Translations under genes and position numbers: made by a program | Shown here: piece after piece, positions 1 through 5,591 of the stretch | How the letters are laid out: every line of letters starts with the position of its first letter | How positions within the stretch are numbered: the stretch's first letter is position 1 | Assembly (NCBI GenBank): GCA_904501855.1 | Contig: CAJGCI010000055.1 | Coordinates: 1 to 11,108, forward strand | Source: Oscillospiraceae bacterium | GTDB lineage: Bacteria > Bacillota > Clostridia > Oscillospirales > Oscillospiraceae | DNA: 11,108 nucleotides | Direction: 5' to 3' | Notes under the pieces: generated by a model | Databases searched by the model: none | What the model was told of the DNA's origin: nothing | The model's input: the letters and a program-made list of their open reading frames with translations, nothing else

Positions 1-31
1 AATTAAATCGATTATTTCCAAGTAAAGTACC

Positions 32-65
32 AAATAGGAAGTTGCTTTTGCAGCTTCCTATTTTT
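32..65 (+). terminator. Intrinsic terminator of an upstream gene
   Basis: A 14-bp stem (32-45 with 50-63, one T-G wobble at 42/53) with a TTTT loop is followed by a run of five T beginning inside the stem foot at 61. It most likely ends a gene left of the window. It lies only 27 bases before the mog start codon, leaving little room for a separate promoter, so it could also act as an attenuator for that gene. The ATG at 42 is inside this hairpin and is not a plausible start. Confidence 0.8.
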
Positions 66-92
66 ATATCCTTTTTGGAAGGAGAACCTGTT

Positions 93-560
93 ATGAATAT
101 GAAGACAGCCATCATCACCATCAGTGACGCCTGTTTCTGCGAGGAACGGGAAGACGAGACCGGTCCGGTGATAGCCGAGATGATCCGGGAAATGGGTTTT
201 CCTGTAGAATACAGGACCATCATTCCCAGTGACCGGGAGAGCATCCGGGAAGAGCTGATCCGGTGTGCCGACGAGAAAAAGATGAAACTGATCCTGACCC
301 TGGGCGGTACCGGCTTTTCCAGGCGGGACATAACGCTGGAAGTAACGAAGGAAGTCCTGGAAAAGGAAGTTCCGGGCATTCCGTATCTGATGATGAAGGA
401 AGGTGTGGAGATCACACCGAATGCCGTGCTGTCAAGGATGACGGCAGGGATCCGGGGAAAGACTATGATCATCAATCTTCCCGGGAAAGTGAAAGCGGCA
501 AAGGAGGATCTGCAGGCCATTCAGAGTATCCTGGAACATGCCATGCTGATGCTGGGATGA
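93..560 (+). CDS. mogA: Molybdopterin adenylyltransferase, MogA/MoaB family
   Basis: This 155-residue protein is a single MoCF-binding (MogA/MoaB) domain of normal length. The family adenylylates molybdopterin in the cytoplasm as the activation step before molybdate insertion into molybdenum cofactor. Visible motifs are the N-terminal ITISD strand (residues 8-12), the GGTG loop (71-74) followed by RRDIT (77-81), whose Asp79 matches the catalytic aspartate of MogA, and the late NLPG motif (128-131). The ATG at 93 is chosen because GGAAGGAG (77-84) sits 8 bases upstream; the in-frame ATG at 42 lies inside a terminator hairpin. No other cofactor gene is in view, so it may be the last gene of an upstream operon or a stand-alone gene. 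MogA and MoaB are hard to separate from sequence alone, so the exact symbol is less certain than the family. Confidence 0.85.
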   Translation: MNMKTAIITISDACFCEEREDETGPVIAEMIREMGFPVEYRTIIPSDRESIREELIRCADEKKMKLILTLGGTGFSRRDITLEVTKEVLEKEVPGIPYLMMKEGVEITPNAVLSRMTAGIRGKTMIINLPGKVKAAKEDLQAIQSILEHAMLMLG

Positions 561-576
561 CCGGCCAACTTGGCGC

Positions 577-605
577 TTGAAATGGTATTCCGTTGGTGAG
601 ATAAT
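577..605 (+). promoter_or_regulatory. Promoter of the cytidylate-kinase-like/EcsC unit
   Basis: TTGAAA (577-582), a 17-base spacer and GATAAT (600-605) preceded by TG at 597-598 (extended -10) make a good vegetative sigma-factor promoter. Transcription would start near 612, giving a leader of about 53 bases before the ATG at 665. The promoter lies just after the mog stop codon, so this unit is probably transcribed independently of mog. Confidence 0.6.
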
Positions 606-640
606 GATTTCATAAGAAATACTTCTGATTCTATGAAAGG

Positions 641-652
641 GCGTAATTACGC
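641..652 (+). repeat. 12-bp perfect palindrome in the leader
   Basis: GCGTAATTACGC is a perfect palindrome between the only purine-rich ribosome-site candidate (AAAGGG, 636-641) and the ATG at 665. As RNA it could form a 4-bp stem with an AAUU loop that shortens the effective spacing. As DNA it could be a dimeric protein site. Neither is demonstrated. Confidence 0.35.
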
Positions 653-664
653 ATATATTGAATT

Positions 665-1276
665 ATGGCGGATAAAGATAAAAAAGATAAACAGTTGATC
701 ATTACCATCGGAAGAGAATACGGAAGCGGCGGACACGCCATCGGGGAAATGCTGGCGGAAAAGCTGGGCATCGGATTCTATGATGCCGAGATCATCCAGC
801 ATCTGTCCGAAAAGAAGGGCATCAAGAAGGAAACGCTGTCGAAATACGATGAAAAACCGTCTCCTGTCCTGATGAACCGGTCGGTGCGCGGGTACAGCAC
901 ATCCCTGGAGGAAGCCGTCGCGGAGATGCAGTTCAAGATGATCCGCAAGATCGCAGCCTCGGGAGAGTCCTTCGTCCTTATCGGGCGCTGCGGAGAAACG
1001 GTCCTTTCCAAGTATGACTGCCTGATCCGTCTGTTCGTGCTTGGAGACATGGATTCCCGGGTCGCCCGCATCATGAAACGGAAACGTGTCTCCCGTAAGG
1101 AAGCACAGAAACTGATCAAAATTACGGATAAGAGGAGAAAAGCCTATCACAACTATTACTCGGACGGGAAATGGGGAGATTCCAGGACCTATGATCTGAC
1201 GATCAACAGTTCCCGTCTCGGTGTGGAAGGCACCGCGGAATTCCTGGAAGAATATATCAGAAGAAGAATTGGCTGA
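665..1276 (+). CDS. Cytidylate kinase-like family protein
   Basis: The 203-residue product fits the cytidylate-kinase-like family (AAK6/Cytidylate_kin2 type), P-loop nucleoside-monophosphate kinase relatives common in Clostridia. The N-terminus has ITIGREYGSGG (residues 13-23), the family's phosphate-binding loop. IGRCGE (106-111) and the basic segment around 126-160 (RVARIMKRK, then DKRRKAYHNYY) resemble the lid region. The true substrate of this branch is not known to me; it is distinct from the essential Cmk. The start is fixed by a stop codon at 659-661 and by the need to keep the P-loop, yet no normal ribosome site precedes it: AAAGGG ends 23 bases upstream, with a palindrome between. 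It is followed after 7 bases by the EcsC-family gene, so the two are probably co-transcribed. Confidence 0.8.
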   Translation: MADKDKKDKQLIITIGREYGSGGHAIGEMLAEKLGIGFYDAEIIQHLSEKKGIKKETLSKYDEKPSPVLMNRSVRGYSTSLEEAVAEMQFKMIRKIAASGESFVLIGRCGETVLSKYDCLIRLFVLGDMDSRVARIMKRKRVSRKEAQKLIKITDKRRKAYHNYYSDGKWGDSRTYDLTINSSRLGVEGTAEFLEEYIRRRIG

Positions 1277-1283
1277 AAGAACT

Positions 1284-2135
1284 ATGAATCCAGATAATTC
1301 GAGCTATATCCGTGAACTGAAGAGAGCCGAGCAGCAGGAGAAGGACTACCTGAAGAAAAGAGCGAAAAGGAAGACCACCCTGCTCAACTCCCTTGCAGAA
1401 GACCGGGTCCCCAAAGGGATCCAGTCAAAACTGAATGAGGCGTTCTGTAAAGCATTTCAGGTGATCTTTGACCGGGGAATGCCGGCGGTGGAACGGACAA
1501 TCAACCGCAGAGGGATCGAAAACCGGTGGGAAGAGAATATCCACCATGCCCAGATCCTCCGGGATACGTCATCCATTCGAAACATCACCCGGGAAGCGAC
1601 AAAGGACAGCATGAAAGGAATGCTGCTGTCCGGTGCTTCCGGAGTCGGGCTTGGTGTGCTGGGAATCGGCCTGCCGGATGTCCCCGTCTTCGCCGGAATG
1701 ATCATGAGGGACGTTTGCACCAGAGCACTCAATTACGGATATCATTATGATTCGGATGAAGAAAAGTATTTCATCCTTCTGCTGATCCGGGGAGCCTTCG
1801 TGTTCGGAAGGGAACTGGAAGATCTCAACGAGAAAGCCAACCGTTTTCTGAAAACGGGACAGATCCCGGTCAACACCAGCCTGGAAAACGAGGTGAAGCT
1901 CACCTCACAGGCGATCTCTGCGGAGATCCTGACCAGCAAGTTCCTGCAGAGCCTTCCGGTGGTGGGAATGGTCGGCGGAGCCTACGATATGCTGTATATG
2001 TCGTGGATCGCCGCGTATACCGATCTGAAATACCGGAAAAGGATGCTGCATGACTATGCCCCGTCACTGAATGCGGAACGGTATAATCCGGTCCATGTGG
2101 TGTGGGACGGAAAAAACGAAGAAGAACAGGAATAA
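1284..2135 (+). CDS. EcsC family protein
   Basis: This 283-residue protein belongs to the EcsC family, named after the third gene of the Bacillus ecs locus; its biochemical role is unknown. After a charged, probably helical N-terminus comes a glycine-rich hydrophobic stretch at about residues 113-141 (LGVLGIGLPDVPVFAG), and near the C-terminus SLPVVGMVGGAYD leads into a Tyr/Arg-rich tail (TDLKYRKRML). Both are hallmarks of the family and may associate with membranes, though no signal peptide is seen. The ATG at 1284 is preferred to the upstream in-frame ATG at 1221, which would overlap the previous gene by 56 bases. The ribosome site is weak (GAAAGAA just upstream), which suggests translation coupled to the cytidylate-kinase-like gene ending 7 bases before. 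A strong terminator follows 8 bases after the stop. Confidence 0.8.
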   Translation: MNPDNSSYIRELKRAEQQEKDYLKKRAKRKTTLLNSLAEDRVPKGIQSKLNEAFCKAFQVIFDRGMPAVERTINRRGIENRWEENIHHAQILRDTSSIRNITREATKDSMKGMLLSGASGVGLGVLGIGLPDVPVFAGMIMRDVCTRALNYGYHYDSDEEKYFILLLIRGAFVFGRELEDLNEKANRFLKTGQIPVNTSLENEVKLTSQAISAEILTSKFLQSLPVVGMVGGAYDMLYMSWIAAYTDLKYRKRMLHDYAPSLNAERYNPVHVVWDGKNEEEQE

Positions 2136-2142
2136 GAAAAGA

Positions 2143-2169
2143 CCCGCTTTCCAAAGCGGGCCTTTTTTT
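2143..2169. terminator. Bidirectional intrinsic terminator
   Basis: CCCGCTT (2143-2149) pairs with AAGCGGG (2154-2160) around a TCCA loop. A seven-T run follows on the plus strand (2163-2169), and an A-rich stretch (2134-2142) supplies a weaker U-run for minus-strand transcripts. It serves the convergent EcsC-family and DUF1653 genes. Confidence 0.85.
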
Positions 2170-2446
2170 ATTCTTCTTCGTCTTCTTCAGACGGCTCCAG
2201 TTCGAAACGGTATTTCTGCTGGATTTCCGGATATTTTTCCCGGTCCACCTCGCTCATGAACATGTCATACGGGCGGGCGTAAAAATCATAGTCGTCGTAG
2301 AGTGCCTGATAGATCATCAGTTCCTCTCCCGTCTCCGTGTGGGTTGCCGGTCCGATGATCATGTAAAGATATTTATCCGGATCATCGGTGGTCTCCCGTT
2401 TGAAATGACGAACGACGTCTCCTGCTTTAAATTCTCGAATATCCAT
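2168..2446 (-). CDS. DUF1653 domain protein
   Basis: The 92-residue product is a DUF1653 protein, a small cytoplasmic family without known function. The recognisable core runs from VVRHFK (around residue 12) through TETGEELMIYQALY to ARPYDMFMSEV, with a short acidic tail (SEEDEEE). The start at 2446 is chosen over the upstream in-frame ATG because a perfect TAAGGAGG lies 8 bases before it. The TAA of that ribosome site is the stop codon of the preceding LUD-domain gene, so the two genes are in one operon and very probably translationally coupled. This is the last gene before a bidirectional terminator, which overlaps its final codons. Confidence 0.8.
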   Translation of the reverse strand: MDIREFKAGDVVRHFKRETTDDPDKYLYMIIGPATHTETGEELMIYQALYDDYDFYARPYDMFMSEVDREKYPEIQQKYRFELEPSEEDEEE

Positions 2447-2459
2447 TGTATTTGCCTCC

Positions 2460-3053
2460 TTAATATCCAAGATCCTCATCAATAAGGATAATATCCGTTT
2501 GCATTCCTGTCATCGGTCCCCAGAGGATCAGCATTCCGTTGCAGATGCGGTCCGGAGAGGAGCAGTCATGACAGACCCCGTCGATTTTGCAGGGGGTGTT
2601 TACCGGAAAACGCTGCGCGTTTTTCGGCGCGGCCACATTTCGTGCGCGATGGATCGCAGCGTCCAGATCGTCGCACAGTTTGTTTCTTCCGGCAACGATG
2701 ATCACGCGCTTTCCGGGGCCGAATGCCAGACTGGCCAGCCGGTTGCCTCTGCCGTCAATGTTGACGATCTCACCGGTCCCGGCAATGGCGTTGGCGCTGC
2801 AGAGATACACGTCTGCCCGATTGGCGTTTTCCAGAGTGGACGGGTCGGTGGACTTCCAGTGCCAGAAGACTTCGTTCTGCTCTCCGAGGATATCGTACAG
2901 ACCCAGTTCATCCAACGTGGAGGATCCGCCGAATCCCACGGTCTGATCCCGGATCTCATCCTTCAGAAATGCCGCCGCATCGGCTCTGTTTGCAAAATGA
3001 TGTACCTGAAAGCGGCGCTTTGACAGATTATCAATGACAGTCTCTATATTCAT
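2460..3053 (-). CDS. LUD-domain protein (LutC/YkgG-related) with a C-terminal cysteine cluster
   Basis: This 197-residue protein is a LUD-domain (lactate utilization, LutC/YkgG-related) member. GFGGSSTLDELGL (residues 40-52), SANAIAGTGEIVNIDGRGNR (86-105) and GPGKRVIIVAGRNK (112-125) are the typical conserved blocks. The C-terminus adds a CX5CX2CX6C cluster (Cys155, 161, 164, 171), seen in clostridial stand-alone LUD proteins; it could bind a metal or iron-sulfur cluster (inference). True lactate-oxidising operons carry lutA and lutB partners, absent here, so a role in lactate oxidation should not be assumed. The ATG at 3053 has a ribosome site (AAAGAGGG) 5 bases upstream; the longer frame extending to 3446 runs through the divergent cupin gene and is not real. 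The neighbour downstream is a coupled DUF1653 gene. Confidence 0.85.
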   Translation of the reverse strand: MNIETVIDNLSKRRFQVHHFANRADAAAFLKDEIRDQTVGFGGSSTLDELGLYDILGEQNEVFWHWKSTDPSTLENANRADVYLCSANAIAGTGEIVNIDGRGNRLASLAFGPGKRVIIVAGRNKLCDDLDAAIHRARNVAAPKNAQRFPVNTPCKIDGVCHDCSSPDRICNGMLILWGPMTGMQTDIILIDEDLGY

Positions 3054-3090
3054 ATGAACCCTCTTTCCAGTATATGCTTTTCTTTCTGCT

Positions 3091-3104
3091 GTTATTATGA
3101 TAAC
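3091..3104. promoter_or_regulatory. Small inverted repeat between divergent LUD and cupin genes
   Basis: GTTAT-TATG-ATAAC is a 5-bp inverted repeat in the 102-base divergent spacer and contains -10-like sequence on both strands (TATGAT plus, CATAAT minus). I found no matching good -35 on either strand, so the promoters here are only guessed. It may be an operator shared by both genes. Confidence 0.25.
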
Positions 3105-3155
3105 ATGAAGAACGAAAAAAGCATCTATTTTTTTGAATTGTGAGGAGCGATTGCG

Positions 3156-3509
3156 GTGATTTTTCGTGCGATTCCGGAAAAACCGGAGATCTTGGATCAT
3201 TTTCAGGGAGGAAAAGGCCACCTGGAAGCATATCCTATTCTGAACAGCATCGAGGAGATGCAGGGAAAGGGAAGAGTCTTCAAGCACATGGTCCTGCAGC
3301 CGGGCTGTGAAGTAGGAAGTCACGTCCATACCGGCGACTGCGAAACGGTCTATGTTATGAAGGGAACTGCACACTGCAAAGTGGACGGACAGATGCGTGA
3401 GATCGGCCCCGGCATGGTGCATTTTATCGCTGACGGGGAAGAGCATTATATGATCAATGACGGAGACGAGCCTCTGGAATTCATTGCACTGGTGCTCTAT
3501 ACCGACTGA
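3156..3509 (+). CDS. Small single-domain cupin protein
   Basis: The 117-residue product is a single cupin barrel. Cupin motif 1 is intact: Gly50, then His56-X-His58, Glu63 and Gly70. Motif 2 provides His97 and Asn101. The expected metal ligands are therefore His56, His58, Glu63 and His97. The cupin fold is shared by dioxygenases, isomerases and sugar-binding or sensor proteins, so no substrate can be given. The start is GTG at 3156, supported by GAGGAG (3142-3147) 8 bases upstream. It is divergent from the LUD-domain gene and 124 bases upstream of a TetR-family gene on the same strand. No clear terminator separates cupin and regulator, so read-through is possible. Confidence 0.85.
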   Translation: MIFRAIPEKPEILDHFQGGKGHLEAYPILNSIEEMQGKGRVFKHMVLQPGCEVGSHVHTGDCETVYVMKGTAHCKVDGQMREIGPGMVHFIADGEEHYMINDGDEPLEFIALVLYTD

Positions 3510-3537
3510 GCGATTGGATATACAAGCTTTTTAATTC

Positions 3538-3583
3538 TTTATTGCAATAAAACCGGGCGGAAATGAGTTGTATTATTGCGTTA
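3538..3583 (+). promoter_or_regulatory. Candidate operator: perfect palindrome plus related half-site before the TetR gene
   Basis: TTTATTGCAATAAA (3538-3551) is a perfect 14-bp palindrome. The half-site TTATTGC recurs at 3573-3579, 34 bases downstream, overlapping a -10-like TATTAT (3571-3576). TetR proteins commonly repress their own genes by binding such palindromes, so autoregulation is a reasonable inference. The -35 is not well defined. Confidence 0.4.
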
Positions 3584-3633
3584 TCGATTAAGGAGAGCTG
3601 CGGTATCACAGGGTGTTCCGCAGGACACAGAAT

Positions 3634-4269
3634 ATGAATCAGAGTGAGATCAGAGAACAGAATATACAGAGAGTACTGGAAACCGCACAGAATCTGTTTC
3701 TGGAAAATGGCGTGGCGGACACCTCCATCAACAGCATTGCAGAGCGCTGCGGACTGTCCCCCATGTCCATCTATCGGTACTTCAAGACCAAAGATTTTCT
3801 GGCCGCCAGGGTCTGGCAGATGAGCATGACCATGTTCTATGAGCAGTATTTTATGCCGACCTATCGCAAGGAGTCTTCCGGTCTTACCAACGGGTACGAT
3901 AAGTTCCTCGCATGCACAAGGGTCTATATTCAGTATTACACGGAGCAACCGGAATGGTTTGCCTATACCAGAGAGATGTTCCAGATCGCATCCCGAGTCA
4001 ACGAGATCGATGAAAAGGATCATAAGGATGAAAACTGGAAAGGTTTTTTCCAGGAGATCCCGGTCCCGCTTCTGAAGGCTCTTTCGGAAGGCAAGGAGGA
4101 CGGCTCGGTCCGTTCCGATGTCAACATCTACGAAGTCTATCAGGTGTTTACGAACGTCTATACCGGAACAACCATCTATGACTCGTTTACCGAAGGCGTC
4201 ACGACCCTGGATATCATGCGGTACACCGCACAGCTTCTGGCGGAGAATATCCGCGGCGAGTTTGCATAA
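3634..4269 (+). CDS. TetR/AcrR family transcriptional regulator
   Basis: The 211-residue protein has the standard N-terminal TetR DNA-binding domain: a first helix around residues 10-25 (VLETAQNLFLENG), then the helix-turn-helix SINSIAERCGLSPMSIYRYF and the linker KTKDFLAARV, ending near residue 60. The remaining 150 residues would form the ligand-binding and dimerisation domain, which is variable and gives no ligand clue. The start is ambiguous. ATG 3634 has AGGA 8 bases upstream and gives the usual short lead before helix 1. GTG 3613 would add seven residues but its strong AAGGAG (3590-3595) is 17 bases away. A palindrome in the upstream spacer is a likely self-operator. The adjacent cupin gene is the nearest possible target. 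Confidence 0.85.
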   Translation: MNQSEIREQNIQRVLETAQNLFLENGVADTSINSIAERCGLSPMSIYRYFKTKDFLAARVWQMSMTMFYEQYFMPTYRKESSGLTNGYDKFLACTRVYIQYYTEQPEWFAYTREMFQIASRVNEIDEKDHKDENWKGFFQEIPVPLLKALSEGKEDGSVRSDVNIYEVYQVFTNVYTGTTIYDSFTEGVTTLDIMRYTAQLLAENIRGEFA

Positions 4270-4302
4270 TCCTCCTGAGAAACGGAAAACCTGAAAAGCA
4301 AG

Positions 4303-4345
4303 AATGCCTCATACCGGATTTCGAACCGGTATGAGGCATTTATTC
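4303..4345. terminator. 15-bp hairpin terminator between convergent TetR genes
   Basis: AATGCCTCATACCGG (4303-4317) pairs perfectly with 4326-4340 around an 8-base loop. The following sequence is T-rich but interrupted on both strands. The stem's strength and its position between two convergent genes support a shared terminator. Confidence 0.75.
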
Positions 4346-4351
4346 ATTTGA

Positions 4352-4945
4352 TTATTTCTCCGCTGCTTTATTGTTGGACAGTTCCACGATCCGCTCGGTC
4401 AGACGTTCAATGGTACCTTCCAGTGCCTTCAGGCACCGCTCCTCGGTATAGAGAGGAGGAAGGACCAGGTTGTTTTCCATCCACATGACGATCAGTCCGG
4501 TGACGGTCTGAGTGTAGAAATCCACCACAAACTCCATGTCCTCCCAGCTGACGTTCATGTCCGCAGTGGCAAGGTTGGCAAACTGCTGGATCACACCTTT
4601 GAGACGGGTACGGAAATAGTCGATCATGTAGGATCGTTTTCCGGACTGGTAAACATTCAGTACCGTACTCGCGTTATCCTTGAGGTATTTGAAATAGATC
4701 ACCACACATTCCCGCCAGCCGTCCGCGACGGTATCGCTGTTGATGGTCTCCGGCAGCGCCTTGTTGGCATCCTGTTCGAATACCCATGCCAGCAGATCGT
4801 CCACACCATAGAAATGATAATAGAATGTCTGGCGATTGTATCCGCATTTTTCCACCAGTTCCTTGACGGTGACGCGGTCGATGGGTTTTTCCTTCAGCAG
4901 TTCCTTCAGCGTATCCCCCAGAACCTGTTTTGTGTTTTTTACCAT
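4352..4945 (-). CDS. TetR/AcrR family regulator, DhaS-like branch
   Basis: This 197-residue regulator has an N-terminal helix-turn-helix (VTVKELVEKCGYNRQTFYYHF, about residues 25-45) typical of the TetR branch that includes DhaS, the regulator of dihydroxyacetone kinase genes, and many uncharacterised Firmicutes proteins with the TetR_C_8 type C-terminus. The NRQTFYYHF recognition helix and the following DDLLAWVF are characteristic. The ATG at 4945 is chosen because GGGGA lies about 7 bases upstream; an in-frame TTG at 4963 would add six residues. No dihydroxyacetone kinase gene is nearby, so no function is assigned. It is convergent with the other TetR gene and lies downstream, on the same strand, of the candidate structured RNA, from which a terminator separates it. 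Confidence 0.85.
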   Translation of the reverse strand: MVKNTKQVLGDTLKELLKEKPIDRVTVKELVEKCGYNRQTFYYHFYGVDDLLAWVFEQDANKALPETINSDTVADGWRECVVIYFKYLKDNASTVLNVYQSGKRSYMIDYFRTRLKGVIQQFANLATADMNVSWEDMEFVVDFYTQTVTGLIVMWMENNLVLPPLYTEERCLKALEGTIERLTERIVELSNNKAAEK

Positions 4946-4987
4946 AGTAATCCCCAATCCCAAAATGCGATGACTTGGTTGCTTTTC

Positions 4988-5019
4988 CTTATAGTATCAC
5001 ATCTTCTGAAAAAATGAAA
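4988..5019 (-). promoter_or_regulatory. Possible promoter of the DhaS-like TetR gene
   Basis: On the minus strand TACTAT (plus 4991-4996) is preceded at 17 bases by TTTCAT (5014-5019), a poor -35. An overlapping TATAAG (4988-4993) is an alternative -10. It lies downstream of the terminator at 5052-5098, so the regulator gene needs a promoter about here. Confidence 0.3.
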
Positions 5020-5049
5020 TTACGCAGCTTTCAGCAAATGTGAAGAATA

Positions 5050-5407
5050 CGAAAGAATAAAAAGATCCGGGCTGACTGAGGGGGGTCAACCCGGATCTGC
5101 CTGCGGAAAACTCCGCGAGAGTGCCATGCGGCAACTGCCGCGACTGACCGGCGGACGAAACCGGACAGGAATGACACTTTCCATATCAGAGAGGAAGGAA
5201 ATATTAACAAACAATTCGAGGGAGAAAACAGTGGGCTCCGCAGTTTTGCTGCAGGAGGATTCATGGGTTTGCTCCCGTTTAGCGCTTTCGTCCGATCAAT
5301 ACTGTGCCGAGTGCGAGGATATAGATTTTGCCATTCTTGAGATTGAGATTATTTTAACATTTCCGACGTGGAATGCAAGAGAAAACCTTACAATTTTTAA
5401 AAAATGT
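5050..5407 (-). ncRNA. Candidate structured non-coding RNA, family unassigned
   Basis: The minus strand has a promoter (5414-5442), an intrinsic terminator (5052-5098) and several nested helices between. Upstream domain: GGGAG/CTCCC (5272-5276 with 5220-5224) encloses a hairpin (5254-5257 and 5249-5252 with 5236-5243). Downstream domain: an 8-bp helix (5171-5178 with 5120-5127) encloses two hairpins (5148-5164 and 5128-5141), giving a three-way junction; another hairpin (5103-5116) precedes the terminator. The 8-bp helix and the terminator stem each contain one G-U pair on the minus strand that would be an A-C mismatch on the plus strand, which fixes the transcribed strand. No convincing protein frame covers it. 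The well-folded core, 5059-5276, is about 220 bases. It could be a known Rfam class (the raiA motif is one of similar size in Clostridia) or a new one; I could not match conserved bases. Confidence 0.55.
5052..5098 (-). terminator. Intrinsic terminator of the candidate RNA
   Basis: On the minus strand a 14-bp stem (5085-5098 with 5063-5076, one G-U pair) with an 8-base loop is followed by TTTTT and then ATTCTTTC. The plus strand has no T-run after the stem, so it works only for leftward transcripts. It stops transcription more than 100 bases before the TetR gene. Confidence 0.8.
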
Positions 5408-5413
5408 CTAGGT

Positions 5414-5442
5414 ATAATCGAGATATTGTATAAATCAGTCAA
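5414..5442 (-). promoter_or_regulatory. Promoter of the candidate RNA
   Basis: On the minus strand TTGACT (plus 5437-5442), a 17-base spacer and GATTAT (5414-5419) form a good promoter with a start near 5407. A second, weaker one (TTGCAT at 5373-5378, 16 bases, TAAAAT at 5351-5356) would start near 5344. On the plus strand the same region contains TATAAT at 5413-5418 without a good -35. Confidence 0.5.
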
Positions 5443-5577
5443 TTTACCGACCGGTTTTTAGGTATATTGCTGTCGATGCTCTCAGGCCAGCCCCGAACTT
5501 TTTTCTCTTTTATTCATTAAAGGAATAGAATCTGCCCTTTTTTTGTAGTACAATTTTCTGGTATCAATTATTCGTAT
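5443..5577. other. Gene-free spacer before the acetyltransferase gene
   Basis: This AT-rich spacer contains T-runs but no stable hairpin before them. A marginal plus-strand promoter (TTGTAG 5543-5548, 17 bases, AATTAT 5566-5571) would start transcription almost at the ribosome site of the next gene, so I do not call it with confidence. Confidence 0.4.
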
Positions 5578-5591
5578 GGAGGGATCGCAGG

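Noticed and set aside
3054..3446. N-terminal extension of the LUD-domain frame
   Set aside because: It overlaps the divergent cupin gene and its translation is not LUD-like; a proper ribosome site precedes the ATG at 3053.
5031..5264. 77-codon minus-strand frame across the candidate RNA
   Set aside because: It runs through the terminator stem and beyond, has atypical composition (many Arg, Ser, Phe and Pro), and GGAG-like sequence is absent at its start.
5225..5295. Resemblance to a c-di-AMP (ydaO) riboswitch
   Set aside because: The minus-strand words GGGAGCAAACCC and ATGAATCC recall ydaO elements, but the conserved 3' ACAGCTAAC block is missing and the terminator is not followed closely by a suitable gene.
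5449..5460. ACCGGT followed by T-run as a plus-strand terminator
   Set aside because: The palindrome is only 6 bp with no loop, too short to form a terminator stem.
5126..5461. 111-codon plus-strand frame in the gene-free gap
   Set aside because: No ribosome site and no family features, and it crosses the hairpins and promoter of the candidate minus-strand RNA.
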